Shown here: positions 26,538 to 36,743 of the stretch, piece after piece | Layout: the number at the start of each line of letters is the position of its first letter | Numbering within the stretch: the first letter of the stretch is position 1 | NCBI RefSeq assembly: GCF_000317675.1 | Contig: NC_019776.1 | Coordinates: 2,232,001 to 2,296,000, forward strand | Direction of reading: 5' to 3' | Origin: Cyanobacterium aponinum PCC 10605 | GTDB taxonomy: Bacteria > Cyanobacteriota > Cyanobacteriia > Cyanobacteriales > Cyanobacteriaceae | DNA: 64,000 bases | Position numbers and translations under genes: made by a program | Notes under the pieces: generated by a model | What the model saw: only the letters and a program-made list of their open reading frames with translations | Told to the model about the DNA's origin: nothing | Databases searched by the model: none

Positions 26538-26996
26538 ATGAGTGACAAAGTGAAGATAATTAGTGATAATCGTCAGGCAAGATATTTATATGAGATTTTA
26601 GAGACTTATGAGGCAGGAGTCCAATTAGTGGGTACGGAAGTTAAGTCTATTAGGGCAGGAAGAGTCAATTTAAGAGATGGTTATGCTTTAATTCGTAATG
26701 GGGAGGCTTGGTTAACTAATGTGCATATTTCTCCTTATGATACCACTGGTAAATATTTTAATCATGAACCAAAGCGCGATCGCAAATTGTTATTACATAA
26801 AAAAGAAATTAATAAGTTAATTGGTGCATTACAGGAAAAAGGTTTAACTTTAGTTCCGTTAAAGATGTATTTGAGAGGAGAATGGGTTAAAGTTAGTTTA
26901 GGGCTAGGTAAAGGGAAAAAACTTCATGATAAAAGAGAAACCATTAAACGTAGGGAAGATCAAAGAGAAATGCAAAGGGCATTGAAAAGATTTTAG
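26538..26996 (+). CDS. smpB: SsrA-binding protein SmpB
   Basis: A 152-residue SmpB, the partner of tmRNA in rescuing stalled ribosomes. Family hallmarks are present: NRQARYLYEILETYEAGVQLVGTEVKSIRAGRVNL, the central HEPKRDRKLLLHKKEI, and the basic C-terminal tail (GKKLHDKRETIKRREDQREM) that reaches into the mRNA channel. No tmRNA gene is in this window. AGAAGG lies just before the ATG. Confidence 0.96.
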   Translation: MSDKVKIISDNRQARYLYEILETYEAGVQLVGTEVKSIRAGRVNLRDGYALIRNGEAWLTNVHISPYDTTGKYFNHEPKRDRKLLLHKKEINKLIGALQEKGLTLVPLKMYLRGEWVKVSLGLGKGKKLHDKRETIKRREDQREMQRALKRF

Positions 26997-27072
26997 ATAT
27001 TCCTGTTTAAACCTTGTTTTTAATCTTGGCGTTTTCCCTTAACCCTATAGATTCTATCATTTTAATTAATCT

Positions 27073-27393
27073 ATGAAAGAAGATCCTCAAGATAAATTAG
27101 ACAAATTCCAACTATCTCTTTATCTAATGCCATTGTTTGGACCTATTTGGTCTTTAGTCAATTTAAACTATAAATCTAATTTAGAACAGAAAGAAAAAAA
27201 AACCGCTCGTTTATCTTTAAAGTGGGGATTAATTTGGCTGATAGTTTATGGTAGTTTATGGATGGGAGGCAATATCACTTCTGATATTTGGGCGGTGCGT
27301 TTACTATATTTGAATGGAGTTGTAACAACTATCTATTTTCTGATGTGCTTTATTTTGATTTCTAGTGTTTGGACACAAAGGTCTAAAAGATAG
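27073..27393 (+). CDS. small membrane protein, 106 aa
   Basis: Three hydrophobic segments at about 14-31, 49-68 and 76-98 separated by short basic loops (KSNLEQKEKKTARLSLK). The N-terminus is charged and probably cytoplasmic. It looks like an uncharacterised inner-membrane protein of the DUF4870 kind, but I cannot assign a family firmly. It lies between smpB and cbiT on the same strand, 76 bases after smpB. Confidence 0.65.
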   Translation: MKEDPQDKLDKFQLSLYLMPLFGPIWSLVNLNYKSNLEQKEKKTARLSLKWGLIWLIVYGSLWMGGNITSDIWAVRLLYLNGVVTTIYFLMCFILISSVWTQRSKR

Positions 27394-27467
27394 AACTCTT
27401 AAACAGTGTAATCATTAAGAATTGCTTCTGGATACTTCCCTCATCAACCCTTATCCCAACTCATTAC

Positions 27468-27690
27468 TTAACCTCAGTTCGGTTTAAGAATATCGGATAA
27501 GAGTAGGTGTCAGGTGTCAGGTTTCAGGTTGCAGGTGTTGAAGAAAGTAATAAGTAACGAGTAATGAGTAATGAGTGTTCGGAGTTATTAATGATTAATT
27601 ATTCACCCCAACACCCCAACACCCCAACACTATTTACCATTACCCTTTTCGCCATCACTCCGATGAGTGAAAATTTATCCCGAACTCAGA
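27468..27690. repeat. composite repeat copy running into cbiT
   Basis: Left end AACCTCAGTTCGGTTTAAGA, then GTCAGGT and GAGTAAT heptamers, ACACCCC heptamers (27604-27630), CCCTTTTCGCCATCACTCC, and the right end AAAATTTATCCCGAACTCAG, which lies inside the first codons of cbiT (27663-27692). Confidence 0.8.
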
Positions 27691-28340
27691 TTACTTATTT
27701 ATTCCGCCAAATTTACAATTACGATGTTGAACTGAGGTTATTTAACAATATGTGGCAATATAAAACTCCTGGTATTCCTGATGAATTATTCGATCGCCTC
27801 CCGGGTATTCCTATGACAAAAAGAGAGGTAAGGTTACTAATTTTATCTGGGTTAAGATTAGAAGAAAAATCAGTTATTTGGGATATAGGTGCAGGTACAG
27901 GGACAATTTCCATTGAAATAGGCTTATTATGCCCAAATACAAAAATTATCGCCATAGAAAGAGATCCAGAGGTAGCAGGTTTAATACGGCAAAATTGTCG
28001 GCGTTTTGAGGTGGAAAATGTGGAAGTGGTAGAAGGAAATGCTCCAGATTGTTTCGATACTTTACCAGAAAAACCCGATCGCATCTGTATTGGTGGCGGC
28101 AAATCAATCAAAAACATTTTAACTTCTTGTTGGGGTTATTTACCTGAAGGAGGAAGGTTAGTGGCAACGGCAAGTAATTTGGAAAACCTCTATCAAATTT
28201 CTGAAGGATTAGCTGAATTAAGAGCTTGTAATATTGAGGTAGTTCAATCTTCTATTAATAGATTAGAAAAAAGAGGATTAAGTCAAGTTTTTGCTGCGAT
28301 CGCACCTATTTTTATTCTGAGTGGAGAAAAGATTAGCTAG
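27663..28340 (+). CDS. cbiT: cobalt-precorrin C15-methyltransferase (CbiT)
   Basis: A 225-residue SAM-dependent enzyme that methylates C15 and decarboxylates the C12 side chain in cobalamin synthesis, here as the stand-alone CbiT half of CobL. The signature PGIPDELFDRLPGIPMTKREVR precedes the SAM motif VIWDIGAGTGTISIE. Two more motifs are IAIERDPE and PDRICIGGGKSI. A longer upstream frame (from 27564) is only translated repeat, so I chose ATG 27663. Its first nine residues (MSENLSRTQ) match the right end of the dispersed repeat, so repeat DNA appears to supply the start codon. Confidence 0.9.
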   Translation: MSENLSRTQITYLFRQIYNYDVELRLFNNMWQYKTPGIPDELFDRLPGIPMTKREVRLLILSGLRLEEKSVIWDIGAGTGTISIEIGLLCPNTKIIAIERDPEVAGLIRQNCRRFEVENVEVVEGNAPDCFDTLPEKPDRICIGGGKSIKNILTSCWGYLPEGGRLVATASNLENLYQISEGLAELRACNIEVVQSSINRLEKRGLSQVFAAIAPIFILSGEKIS

Positions 28341-28423
28341 TCCTAACAAACAGAAAAAAGGATAACGATACTGGGATAAAATTAATACTGTTATTCTCGT
28401 AAATTATTAATCAGGAGTTAATT

Positions 28424-28888
28424 ATGTGGGCTAGTGCCATTACAGCCTATTTTCATTATCTAAGTATAGGAGTTATTTTTGCATCCTTGGCGATCGAATT
28501 TTTGACCCTCAAAGAAAAATTAACAACAAAAGAAGCATGGCGTATAGTTTGGGCAGATAGTGCCTATGGTGCCGCCGCAGTAGTCATCTTAATCACTGGA
28601 ATCTTAAGAGTTTTATATTTTGCGAAAGATACCGCTTACTATATGCACCAACCAGTATTTTGGGCAAAAATAGCTCTTTATTTCATTGTTGGTACTGTGT
28701 CTTTATACCCTACCATTTCTTTTATTCTTTGGGTTAAATCTTTACTAGAAGATAAAGCCCCCGAAATAAGTCTCAACAAATATAAAATATTAAAGGGAAT
28801 TATTGCCTTTGAGTTAGTGGGATTTACCTTAATTCCCTTAATGGCTTCCATGATGGCAAGAGGAATCGGCTCAGAATGGTTTTCTTAA
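28424..28888 (+). CDS. DUF2214-family membrane protein
   Basis: A 154-residue protein with four hydrophobic helices (about 8-26, 47-67, 81-105 and 122-147). The pattern fits DUF2214: HYLSIGVIFASLAIEFLTLK at the start, WADSAYGAAAVVILITGILRVLYFAK in the middle, and GFTLIPLMASMMARG near the end. The family is uncharacterised. A His and an Arg inside membrane segments hint at a redox or cofactor role, but that is speculative. It follows cbiT by 83 bases. Confidence 0.8.
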   Translation: MWASAITAYFHYLSIGVIFASLAIEFLTLKEKLTTKEAWRIVWADSAYGAAAVVILITGILRVLYFAKDTAYYMHQPVFWAKIALYFIVGTVSLYPTISFILWVKSLLEDKAPEISLNKYKILKGIIAFELVGFTLIPLMASMMARGIGSEWFS

Positions 28889-29669
28889 ACTTGACTATTA
28901 ATAACCTGAGTTCGAGATAAATTTTATCTATGAGTGATGGCGAAAAGGGTAATCATTTGAGTTCGGAGTTAAGATAAAAAAGAAATTTCTTGTAAGGGTT
29001 GAATATATTCAACCCCTACCACCCTAAGCCCCTACTTCTCCCTCTCACCCTCTCCCCTCATCACCTCATCCCCTCATCCCCCTATCCCCAACACCTGACA
29101 CCTGACACCTAATCTTATGGGATATTCTTAAACAGAACTGAGGTTAATTTAACTCCATCTTAGCTGATTGACAGGCTTAAGCCCCTTGTTTATTCTCTGC
29201 AAATCCATTAATCAAGGAGAAGATAAAAAATGAGAAAATATTGATAAAAATTTACAATATTGATAAAAAATTAACTTTTATAAAGTTTTAGTAATATTCC
29301 AAAAAAAATATTAAAGAAATATAGTTACTTAGCCGTTATTAATTTGTAATCGAACTTAGAAAATTGTATAGGGGAAAACACATTATATTTTTATTCTTGT
29401 TAAGAAGAATTGATTAATATACAACAAAAATCAAGGGAGACTTTTATCTAGCAACTATTCCTAAGAAATCAAGAGATTTTTTACTATAAAGAAATAATAT
29501 GTAAAAAAATATAACAGACTAATTAATTTCAACATTATTTTTGGTAAATAAATATAATCTTTAGCAAATAAAAAAATATTTTTTTCATTAGTTAATAAGC
29601 CAATTTAGTTTATAATAATAAGTAAGGAAAAATAAATTATTAACCAAATATTTTGCGAGGTAAAAAAGT
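28889..29669. other. repeat copy plus long AT-rich leader of pflB
   Basis: 28903-29148 is a composite repeat copy: AACCTGAGTTCGAGATAAAT, the palindrome GGGTTGAATATATTCAACCC at 28996-29015, C-rich and ACCTGAC heptamers, and ATTCTTAAACAGAACTGAGG with TTA at the end. 29149-29669 is about 80 percent A+T, with no frame and no clear terminator. It should contain the pflB promoter. I see no confident FNR-like, NtcA (GTA-N8-TAC) or other operator. Confidence 0.6.
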
Positions 29670-31946
29670 ATGGTTCACCTTACAGATAAACCTACAGACC
29701 ACGCTAGAGAAGAATTTTCAACTCAACCCTGGCAAGGATTCAAAACAGGTAAATGGACAAAAGAGGTTAATGTTCGAGATTTTATTCAGAAAAATTATAC
29801 TCCCTACACAGGTGATGAATCTTTTTTAACAGATGCTACCTCCTGCACTAATAACCTTTGGACAGAAGTAAAACTATTGATGAAAGAAGAGCGGGAAAAA
29901 GGTATTTTAGACACAGAAACCAAAATTCCCTCCACCATCACCGCCTATCCTGCAGGTTACGTTAATAAAGATTTAGAAAAAATTGTTGGTTTACAAACCG
30001 ATAAGCCCTTAAAACGGTCTATTATGCCCTTTGGCGGTATCAGAGTCGTAGAAGGTTCATTAAAAGCATACGGTTATGATATTGATCCTGAAACTCGTGA
30101 TATATTCACTAAGTATCGTAAAACTCATAATGATGGCGTATTTTCTGCTTACACTACCGAAATGAAAAAAGCTCGTAAATCAGGAATTATTACTGGTTTA
30201 CCTGATGCTTATGGTAGAGGTAGAATTATCGGTGATTATCGTCGAGTAGCTTTATACGGTGTTGATTTTCTCATTCAAGATAAACAAAATCAACTACTTT
30301 CCCTCGAATATGATTTCATGGATGAAGATACCATTCGTTTAAGAGAAGAAATTTTCGAGCAGATTAAAGCCTTAAATGAACTAAAGGAAATGGCACAAAG
30401 CTACGGTTTTGACATCTCGAAACCCGCTACTACCGCCCAAGAAGCTATCCAATGGACTTATTTTGGCTATTTAGCGGCAATTAAAGAACAAAATGGGGCG
30501 GCGATGTCTCTCGGTCGTACTTCCACTTTCCTTGATATTTACATAGTCAGAGATTTGGCAAAAGGTCTAATAACCGAAGCAGAAGCCCAAGAGTTGATTG
30601 ATCAATTTGTAATTAAATTGCGTATGGTTCGTTTTCTACGCGCACCAGAATACAATCAGCTTTTTTCTGGAGATCCCGTTTGGGTTACGGAAGTAATCGG
30701 CGGTATGGGAGAAGATGGTCGTCCTTTAGTTACTAAAAGCAGTTTCCGTTTCTTGCATACATTGTATAATCTAGGTCCTGCCCCAGAACCAAATTTAACG
30801 GTTTTATGGTCAGAAAAATTGCCCATCGCATTTAAACGTTATTGTGCGAAAGTGTCCATTGACTCTAGTTCTATTCAATACGAAAATGATGATTTAATGC
30901 GTCCTGAATACGGGGATGACTATGGTATTGCTTGTTGCGTTTCTGCCATGAGAATCGGTAAACAGATGCAGTTTTTCGGCGCACGGGTTAATCTAGCCAA
31001 AGCCTTACTTTATGCTATCAATGGCGGTAAAGATGAAAATACTGGGATGCAAGTTGCACCTCCTTATGCACCAATTACAGGGGATTACCTAGATTATGAC
31101 GAAGTAAGTGCTAAGTTTGATTTATTGGTAACATGGTTAGCTAAACTCTACGTTAACACCCTCAATGTGATTCATTATATGCACGATAAGTATAGCTATG
31201 AACGCATCGAAATGGCTTTACACGATCGCGACGTTTATCGGACAATGGCTTGTGGTATGGCTGGGTTGTCGGTGGTAGCGGATGCTTTATCGGCGATAAA
31301 ATATAGTCGGGTCAAAGTGATTCGCAATGAACAAGGTTTAGCGGTAGATTATGAAGTAGAGGGAGATTATCCCAAATTTGGTAACAACGACGATCGCTCC
31401 GATGAGATTGCGATAAACTTAGTTAGTGATTTTATGAACAAAGTACGCCGTAACAAAGCCTATCGTAATGCCACTCCCACTCAATCCATTTTGACTATTA
31501 CTTCTAATGTAGTCTATGGCAAAAAAACAGGTAGCACTCCCGATGGACGTAAGGCAGGTGAACCATTTGCTCCCGGTGCGAATCCCATGCACGGCAGAGA
31601 TACCAAAGGTGCGATCGCATCTATGGCTTCCATTGCTAAGTTACCCTATGAAGATGCCCAAGACGGTATTTCCTATACTTTCTCTATCATTCCCGACGCA
31701 TTGGGTAAAACTCCTGAAGCGAGAATCAATAACCTTGCAGGGATGTTAGATGGTTATTTCCACGATACAGGACATCATATCAATGTTAACGTATTTAACC
31801 GAGAAACTCTCCTTGATGCGATGGATCATCCTGAACAATATCCTCAATTAACCATTCGTGTATCAGGTTATGCCGTCAACTTCATTAAACTAACCCGTGA
31901 ACAGCAGTTAGACGTAATTAATCGTACTTTCCATAAACAAATGTAA
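29670..31946 (+). CDS. pflB: pyruvate formate-lyase
   Basis: A 758-residue glycyl-radical enzyme that splits pyruvate with CoA into acetyl-CoA and formate in anaerobic fermentation. The active cysteines are Cys422-Cys423 (GIACCVSAM), and the radical Gly733 lies in RVSGYAV near the C-terminus, matching the Escherichia coli layout of Gly734. Length is standard. The enzyme is oxygen-sensitive and needs the radical-SAM activase PflA, which is not in this window. The long AT-rich leader suggests separate regulation. It is consistent with dark anoxic fermentation in mat-forming or dense-growing cyanobacteria. Confidence 0.96.
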   Translation: MVHLTDKPTDHAREEFSTQPWQGFKTGKWTKEVNVRDFIQKNYTPYTGDESFLTDATSCTNNLWTEVKLLMKEEREKGILDTETKIPSTITAYPAGYVNKDLEKIVGLQTDKPLKRSIMPFGGIRVVEGSLKAYGYDIDPETRDIFTKYRKTHNDGVFSAYTTEMKKARKSGIITGLPDAYGRGRIIGDYRRVALYGVDFLIQDKQNQLLSLEYDFMDEDTIRLREEIFEQIKALNELKEMAQSYGFDISKPATTAQEAIQWTYFGYLAAIKEQNGAAMSLGRTSTFLDIYIVRDLAKGLITEAEAQELIDQFVIKLRMVRFLRAPEYNQLFSGDPVWVTEVIGGMGEDGRPLVTKSSFRFLHTLYNLGPAPEPNLTVLWSEKLPIAFKRYCAKVSIDSSSIQYENDDLMRPEYGDDYGIACCVSAMRIGKQMQFFGARVNLAKALLYAINGGKDENTGMQVAPPYAPITGDYLDYDEVSAKFDLLVTWLAKLYVNTLNVIHYMHDKYSYERIEMALHDRDVYRTMACGMAGLSVVADALSAIKYSRVKVIRNEQGLAVDYEVEGDYPKFGNNDDRSDEIAINLVSDFMNKVRRNKAYRNATPTQSILTITSNVVYGKKTGSTPDGRKAGEPFAPGANPMHGRDTKGAIASMASIAKLPYEDAQDGISYTFSIIPDALGKTPEARINNLAGMLDGYFHDTGHHINVNVFNRETLLDAMDHPEQYPQLTIRVSGYAVNFIKLTREQQLDVINRTFHKQM

Positions 31947-32468
31947 CAGTTTAACTGATAGTTTTTGCTTTGGACAGGGGGTAATTAAAAATTAGTAATT
32001 AGTAATTAAGACAAGGCAATTAGTGAATAGTGAATAGTTGATAATTAAGAATTAAAAATTAAAAATTAAGAATTAAAAACTCTGAACTCCTAACTCCTGT
32101 ACGGGCGAATGGCCCTTCGCCCCTACTTCCCCCTCTCCCCTTATCTCCTCATCACCCCAACACCTGAAACCTGAAACCTGACACCTACTCTTATTCGATA
32201 TTCTTAAACCGAACTGAGGTTATGTAAGTATAAATACTGTTCCCTGTTCCCCTTCTACCCCTTTTAAGGGAAGACACATAGGGGTTTTCCTTTTTCCCTA
32301 CCACCACTCAACAATTTTATATCGAACTCAGGTACAAAAAGGTACATTGATCTTAAAGAATGGCGGATAAATCCAACTCAGGAGAGAATAGTTCAAAATA
32401 ATCTCAACGGAATCTGAAAATCTCAGATATAATTTGTTAAAAACCATTAAGAAATATTAACATTACCA
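31947..32468. repeat. composite repeat copy and spacer
   Basis: 31980-32223: TTAGTAA, AGTGAAT and ATTAAAA heptamers, an imperfect palindrome GGGCGAATGGCCCTTCGCCC (32103-32122), ACCTGAA heptamers, and ATTCTTAAACCGAACTGAGG with TTA at the right end. 32224-32468 has a small CCCC/GGGG hairpin region near 32256-32290 and a repeat-end fragment (ATCGAACTCAGGT, 32324-32336). No gene is seen. Confidence 0.65.
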
Positions 32469-32795
32469 ATGACTAACCCAATTAATGATTTTTATTATCT
32501 CAGCAAAGCCTTAACTGAGGTTTTAACCGAAAAAGCAGAAGATAGTCTAACTCATATTCTCAGTGATATTGGTAAGTTTGATGCGGAGACTAGGCAGAGA
32601 TTACAAGAGTTTGCCCAAGAAGTCAAAGCCAGAGCAGAGAAGGCAAAACAACAATCTAGTAATACTGATACCACTATTACAGTAGAAGCTAATACAGAGG
32701 TGGATTTACAAGAGTTATTAGATGAACTAAGGGCGGAAATTGCTCGTTTAAAGGCAGAATTAAATAATTATCGTCAAAATAATGAAGATTCTTAG
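32469..32795 (+). CDS. coiled-coil protein, 108 aa
   Basis: A small acidic protein with a conserved-looking helical N-terminal half (DFYYLSKALTEVLTEKAEDSLTHILSDIGKFDAETRQRLQEFAQEV), a Thr/Ser/Asn linker, and a heptad-like C-terminal helix (DLQELLDELRAEIARLKAELNNY). It resembles conserved cyanobacterial and plastid small coiled-coil proteins (DUF6825-like), but I am not certain of the family. No catalytic motif. It precedes the ABC1-kinase gene by 146 bases on the same strand. Confidence 0.7.
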   Translation: MTNPINDFYYLSKALTEVLTEKAEDSLTHILSDIGKFDAETRQRLQEFAQEVKARAEKAKQQSSNTDTTITVEANTEVDLQELLDELRAEIARLKAELNNYRQNNEDS

Positions 32796-32941
32796 GAAAA
32801 AATATTCGATGGGCAAGTTTTAGGGATTAATAATATATTTGTCTCTGGATTTGTTCTAAATATAATTTTTTCTGGTTTCTTTTAAGATTGAAAATAAAGT
32901 CAATATATTTTTTTAGTAAAACTTTCATAAAATAACAATCA

Positions 32942-34699
32942 GTGTCTTCAGCTTACTCTAATACAGAAAAATACTTACAATCTAGCCCCGATTTTGCTTC
33001 TGTTAATGTGAAGCCTAAATTAGAAAAAGGGAAAAAAACTTATCGTTGGAATCGTAGTAATTATTCCCGTTTGCGTCGTCGTATTGATATTTGGACTTTT
33101 GTGTTAATCCTTTTGTTTAAACTATGGCGTAACAGTAAAAAATGGACTTATGTTAATGGTTATACTGAGGAAAAAAGAAGCGCCCGTCGTCGTATTCAAG
33201 CGGCATGGATTAGAGAAAATTTACTGGAGTTAGGTCCTACTTTTATTAAGGTAGGTCAATTGTTCTCTACCCGTGCAGATATTTTTCCCATCGAGTATGT
33301 GGACGAGCTGTCTAAGTTACAGGATCGAGTTCCAGCCTTTAGTTTTGAACAGGTGCGATCGATTATTGAGAAAGATTTAGGTAAGCCTTTAGAGGATTTA
33401 TTTCTCAGTGTTGATCCTACTCCTCTGGCGGCGGCTAGTTTGGGACAGGTACATAAGGCACAGTTAAAATCAGGGGAAGAAGTGGTAATCAAAATTCAAC
33501 GCCCCGGATTACCCCAATTATTTACTATTGATTTAGGGATTCTTAAGCAAATTACCCGCTATTTTCAAAATCATCCCCGTTGGGGTAAGGGTAGAGACTG
33601 GTTAGGGATTTATGAAGAATGTAGTCGTATTCTTTGGCTAGAAACAGATTATTTGAATGAGGGGCGCAATGCAGATACTTTTCGCCGTAATTTTCGGGGG
33701 GTGAATTGGGTTAATGTTCCTAAAGTTTATTGGCGTTATACTTCTCCTCGAGTTCTAACTTTGGAGTATATGCCGGGGATTAAAATTAGCCATTATGAAG
33801 CTCTTGAAGCGGCAGGACTCGATCGCAAAATTTTGGCAAGATTAGGGGCAAAAGCCTATTTACAGCAGTTGTTGAATGATGGTTTCTTCCATGCTGATCC
33901 TCATCCGGGTAATTTAGCTGTAGCTCCCGATGGTGCTTTAATCTTTTATGATTTCGGTATGATGGGGCATATTAAAACCAATGTCAAAGAAAAGTTGATT
34001 GAGATGTTATTCGGGATTACCGAAAAAAATGCCGATCGCGTCGTTTCTGCGTTGGTGGATTTAGAGGCTTTATCTGTTACAGATGATCCCGGTCCTGTGC
34101 GCAGGTCAATTCAGTTCATGTTAGATAACTTCATGGATAAGCCTTTCGAGGAACAATCCATCAATCAAATTAGCGAGGATTTATTTGAAATCGCTTATGA
34201 TCAACCCTTCCGCTTTCCCGCTACTTTTACTTTTGTGATGAGAGCTTTTTCTACTTTAGAGGGAGTGGGCAAGGGATTAGATCCAGAATTTAACTTTATG
34301 GAAGTAGCACAACCTTTCGCTTTACAAATTATGTCAGAATTTAGTAATGATGGTGGTAAGTCATTGTTTGATGAATTAAGTCGTCAGGCAGTGCAAGTAA
34401 GCAATACTGCTTTAGGTTTACCCCGACGCTTAGAAGATGCCATCGAAAAATTAGAACGGGGAGATATACGCATTAGAGTTCGTTCCCAAGAGTCAGATCG
34501 CCTTTTGCGACGTATTGCAGGGATGCAGATGGCTACTAATTATAGTCTATTTGTGGGAGCTTTAATTTTATCTGCTACGATACTAATTGTTAACGGCTTA
34601 TGGCAAATTGCGATCGCAGTTTTTGTTTTAAGTATTTTTCCCTCTGTATCTTTGTTCCGTTTATTGAGACAATTAGATAGATTAGACCGTAAACTATAA
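32942..34699 (+). CDS. ABC1/UbiB-family atypical kinase
   Basis: A 585-residue ABC1K protein. The family motifs are visible: KVGQLFSTRAD (KxGQ helix), AAASLGQVHKA (Ala-rich loop), VVIKIQRPG with the catalytic Lys, FFHADPHPGNLAV, and YDFGMMG. Two hydrophobic helices near the C-terminus (about 540-575) anchor it in the membrane. Relatives regulate quinone and tocopherol synthesis, and cyanobacterial and plastid members act on plastoquinone or tocopherol metabolism. The start is a GTG at 32942. It may be cotranscribed with the PP2C phosphatase that starts 26 bases after its end. Confidence 0.9.
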   Translation: MSSAYSNTEKYLQSSPDFASVNVKPKLEKGKKTYRWNRSNYSRLRRRIDIWTFVLILLFKLWRNSKKWTYVNGYTEEKRSARRRIQAAWIRENLLELGPTFIKVGQLFSTRADIFPIEYVDELSKLQDRVPAFSFEQVRSIIEKDLGKPLEDLFLSVDPTPLAAASLGQVHKAQLKSGEEVVIKIQRPGLPQLFTIDLGILKQITRYFQNHPRWGKGRDWLGIYEECSRILWLETDYLNEGRNADTFRRNFRGVNWVNVPKVYWRYTSPRVLTLEYMPGIKISHYEALEAAGLDRKILARLGAKAYLQQLLNDGFFHADPHPGNLAVAPDGALIFYDFGMMGHIKTNVKEKLIEMLFGITEKNADRVVSALVDLEALSVTDDPGPVRRSIQFMLDNFMDKPFEEQSINQISEDLFEIAYDQPFRFPATFTFVMRAFSTLEGVGKGLDPEFNFMEVAQPFALQIMSEFSNDGGKSLFDELSRQAVQVSNTALGLPRRLEDAIEKLERGDIRIRVRSQESDRLLRRIAGMQMATNYSLFVGALILSATILIVNGLWQIAIAVFVLSIFPSVSLFRLLRQLDRLDRKL

Positions 34700-34724
34700 A
34701 TATTAGTATCAATTAATTGACCGT

Positions 34725-35588
34725 ATGAAATGTACATCTATTGGGTTAACTGATCCGGGGTTAGTTAGACCCTACAACCAAGATAACCACTATACAGACC
34801 CCGAAGGACGTTTTTTTATCCTTGCTGATGGTATGGGAGGTCATGCCGGAGGAGAAGAAGCCAGTCGCATTGCAGTAGAAGTCATTAGAGAATACCTAGA
34901 AGCCAATTGGGATGCACCCATCGACTCTTATGATTTAATCGAAAAGTCAATTTATCAAGCAAATGAAGGCATTTTAGAAGATCAAGTGCTTCATCCTGAA
35001 AGGGCGGACATGGGAACAACTCTTGTGTTAGTTGTCTTTAGAGAAGATGAAACATGGCGAGCCCACGTGGGGGATTCCCGCCTTTACCGTTGGCGTAATG
35101 GGGAATTGAATCAAATTACCCTCGATCATACTTGGATCTCTCAAGCGATTCGGGCTGGAGAAATTACCCCTGAAGATGCAAAATATCATCCTTGGAGACA
35201 CGTTCTTTCTCAGTGTTTAGGACGTAGAGACTTATACGAAGGTATTGATATACAAAAAATGGATGATGTCCAAAACGGCGATCGCTTCTTGCTTTGTAGT
35301 GATGGCTTAACCGAAGAAGTACCCGATGATTTGATTAACAAATCTTTACAAGAACTAGAAAACCTAGAACAGGCGGCTAAAACTCTCATTCAAAACGCAA
35401 AAGACGGGGGAGGTTCAGATAATATAACTGTAGTTCTCGTCTCGGTGGAAGGAATAGAAAATCAATCCAGTGAAAAAAATGAGAATTCGTCAATAGGGGA
35501 AACGGAAAATCAATTACTAAATGAAAATGAAAATCTAGCAGTAGAAGAAACGGAAAACAAGTCGATAGATGACAATGAGAATCCATAG
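34725..35588 (+). CDS. PP2C-family Ser/Thr protein phosphatase
   Basis: A 287-residue metal-dependent phosphatase. The conserved metal ligands and motifs are present: VRPYNQDNHY, FILADGMGGHAGGE, ADMGTTLVLVV, HVGDSRLYRW, LLCSDGLTEE and GGSDNITVVLV, covering residues 1-245. After this comes an Asn/Glu-rich low-complexity tail with five imperfect E(T/N)EN-type repeats (about 246-287) not needed for catalysis. It follows the ABC1 kinase closely, suggesting one transcript, though a functional kinase-phosphatase link is only inferred. Confidence 0.93.
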   Translation: MKCTSIGLTDPGLVRPYNQDNHYTDPEGRFFILADGMGGHAGGEEASRIAVEVIREYLEANWDAPIDSYDLIEKSIYQANEGILEDQVLHPERADMGTTLVLVVFREDETWRAHVGDSRLYRWRNGELNQITLDHTWISQAIRAGEITPEDAKYHPWRHVLSQCLGRRDLYEGIDIQKMDDVQNGDRFLLCSDGLTEEVPDDLINKSLQELENLEQAAKTLIQNAKDGGGSDNITVVLVSVEGIENQSSEKNENSSIGETENQLLNENENLAVEETENKSIDDNENP

Positions 35589-35902
35589 CTCAGTCAATGT
35601 TGATCCTAATTTTGGGTGTAGAGGTATTAGTGAGGATGGAAAATGAAGAACGGTTAATTTTTAATTCTTGATTATTTCAATTTATAATAAGTAGATTCAA
35701 TTAAATAAAAGAAAGTTTGTAGTTACCCCTTTAGGGGTTTAAAAGGTTCTGGAAATAAGGGCTGAAGCCCTCACTACTAACTGAGCCTATTTTACGTTTA
35801 ATTAAGTGGGGCCACTTATATGTTAAGTTTAACTCCGAACCCCGAACCCCGAACACTTATTTACGTCTTAATCTATACACTCAAATGTAATCTATCTAAA
35901 TA
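35589..35902. other. intergenic spacer with small hairpins and heptamers
   Basis: Contains ACCCCTTTAGGGGT (35726-35739), a GGGCTGAAGCCC hairpin (35759-35770) and three AACCCCG heptamers (35836-35855). No gene is seen. The first hairpin is not followed by a T-run, so a terminator is unlikely. Confidence 0.5.
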
Positions 35903-36442
35903 ATGGCTCGTCAAATAATAGAAATACTTTCAGCAGACGAAATACGTCGTACTTTAATTCGTTTAGCTTCACAAATAGTCGAGGAAGCACCAGACTTATC
36001 TCAAGTTGTCCTCTTGGGTATTTATACAAGGGGTGTTCCTTTGGCTTATCTATTAGCCAATCAGATAGAAATGATTGAACAAGTTAAGGTGGCAGTTGGT
36101 GCGCTAGATATAACTTTCTTTCGAGATGATTTAGACCAAATCAAAACCAGAACGCCTCAGAAGACCGAAATACCCTTTGATTTGACGGGTAAAACCGTAA
36201 TTTTGGTGGATGATGTGATTTATAAGGGAAGAACCATTAGAGCCGCTTTAAACGCTGTTACAGAGTATGGCAGACCAGAAATTATTAAATTGTTAGTTTT
36301 AGTTGATCGAGGTCATCGACAAGTACCTATTCACCCTGACTTTATCGGCAAAGCTCTACCTACCGCTAAAGAGGAAAAAGTAAAAGTTTATTTAGATGCG
36401 ATCGATGGTAAAGATGCCGTAGAATTGATTAAGTTAACCTGA
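35903..36442 (+). CDS. pyrR: bifunctional PyrR (pyr regulator / uracil phosphoribosyltransferase)
   Basis: A 179-residue PyrR. The PRPP-binding motif [18 protein letters not shown] is at about 93-110, the flexible loop with [15 protein letters not shown] at about 72-86, and [22 protein letters not shown] near 132-153. Known PyrR proteins bind pyr mRNA in a UMP-dependent way and have uracil phosphoribosyltransferase activity. In cyanobacteria the regulatory role is less sure. No pyr operon gene is adjacent. Its TGA stop (36440-36442) and last Thr codon fall in the first bases of a dispersed repeat (TTAACCTGAG). Confidence 0.93.
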   Translation: MARQIIEILSADEIRRTLIRLASQIVEEAPDLSQVVLLGIYTRGVPLAYLLANQIEMIEQVKVAVGALDITFFRDDLDQIKTRTPQKTEIPFDLTGKTVILVDDVIYKGRTIRAALNAVTEYGRPEIIKLLVLVDRGHRQVPIHPDFIGKALPTAKEEKVKVYLDAIDGKDAVELIKLT

Positions 36443-36715
36443 GTTTTGGATAAGCTGAAAGCATCCCAACTTGTAGTCAGAAAACCTTATGGCTTCTTCT
36501 TAGAAATAACGATAAAATTGCCTTAACCCGAACTGACTTAAACAAGGGGCTTAAGCCCCTTGCTAAAAACCCCTACCACCCCAAACCCTAAGCCTCTATT
36601 TCCTCCTCTCATCCTTTCTTCTCATCTGGTCATCATCCTAACACCTGCAACCTGCAACCTGAAACCTGACACCTAACCTTATCGGATATTCTTAAACCGA
36701 ACTGAGATCAAGTTA
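36435..36715. repeat. MITE-like composite repeat copy at pyrR stop
   Basis: A complete copy: TAACCTGAGTTTTGGATAAG at the left, the AGAAAACCTTATGGCTTCTT module, the perfect palindrome CAAGGGGCTTAAGCCCCTTG (36543-36562), C-rich and ACCTGCA/ACCTGAA heptamers, and ATTCTTAAACCGAACTGAGA at the right. It is the reverse orientation of the copies at 16267 and 48498. The remaining bases to 36743 hold nothing else. Confidence 0.8.
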
Positions 36716-36743
36716 TAGTCTTTATCTGAAATCTGCCCCAAGA

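Noticed and set aside
27564-27662. N-terminal extension of the CbiT reading frame
   Set aside because: These 33 codons are translated repeat (GAGTAATG and ACACCCC heptamers). The family-like protein begins later, so ATG 27663 was chosen.
35726-35770. Intrinsic terminators in the PP2C-pyrR gap
   Set aside because: The hairpins are not followed by T-runs.
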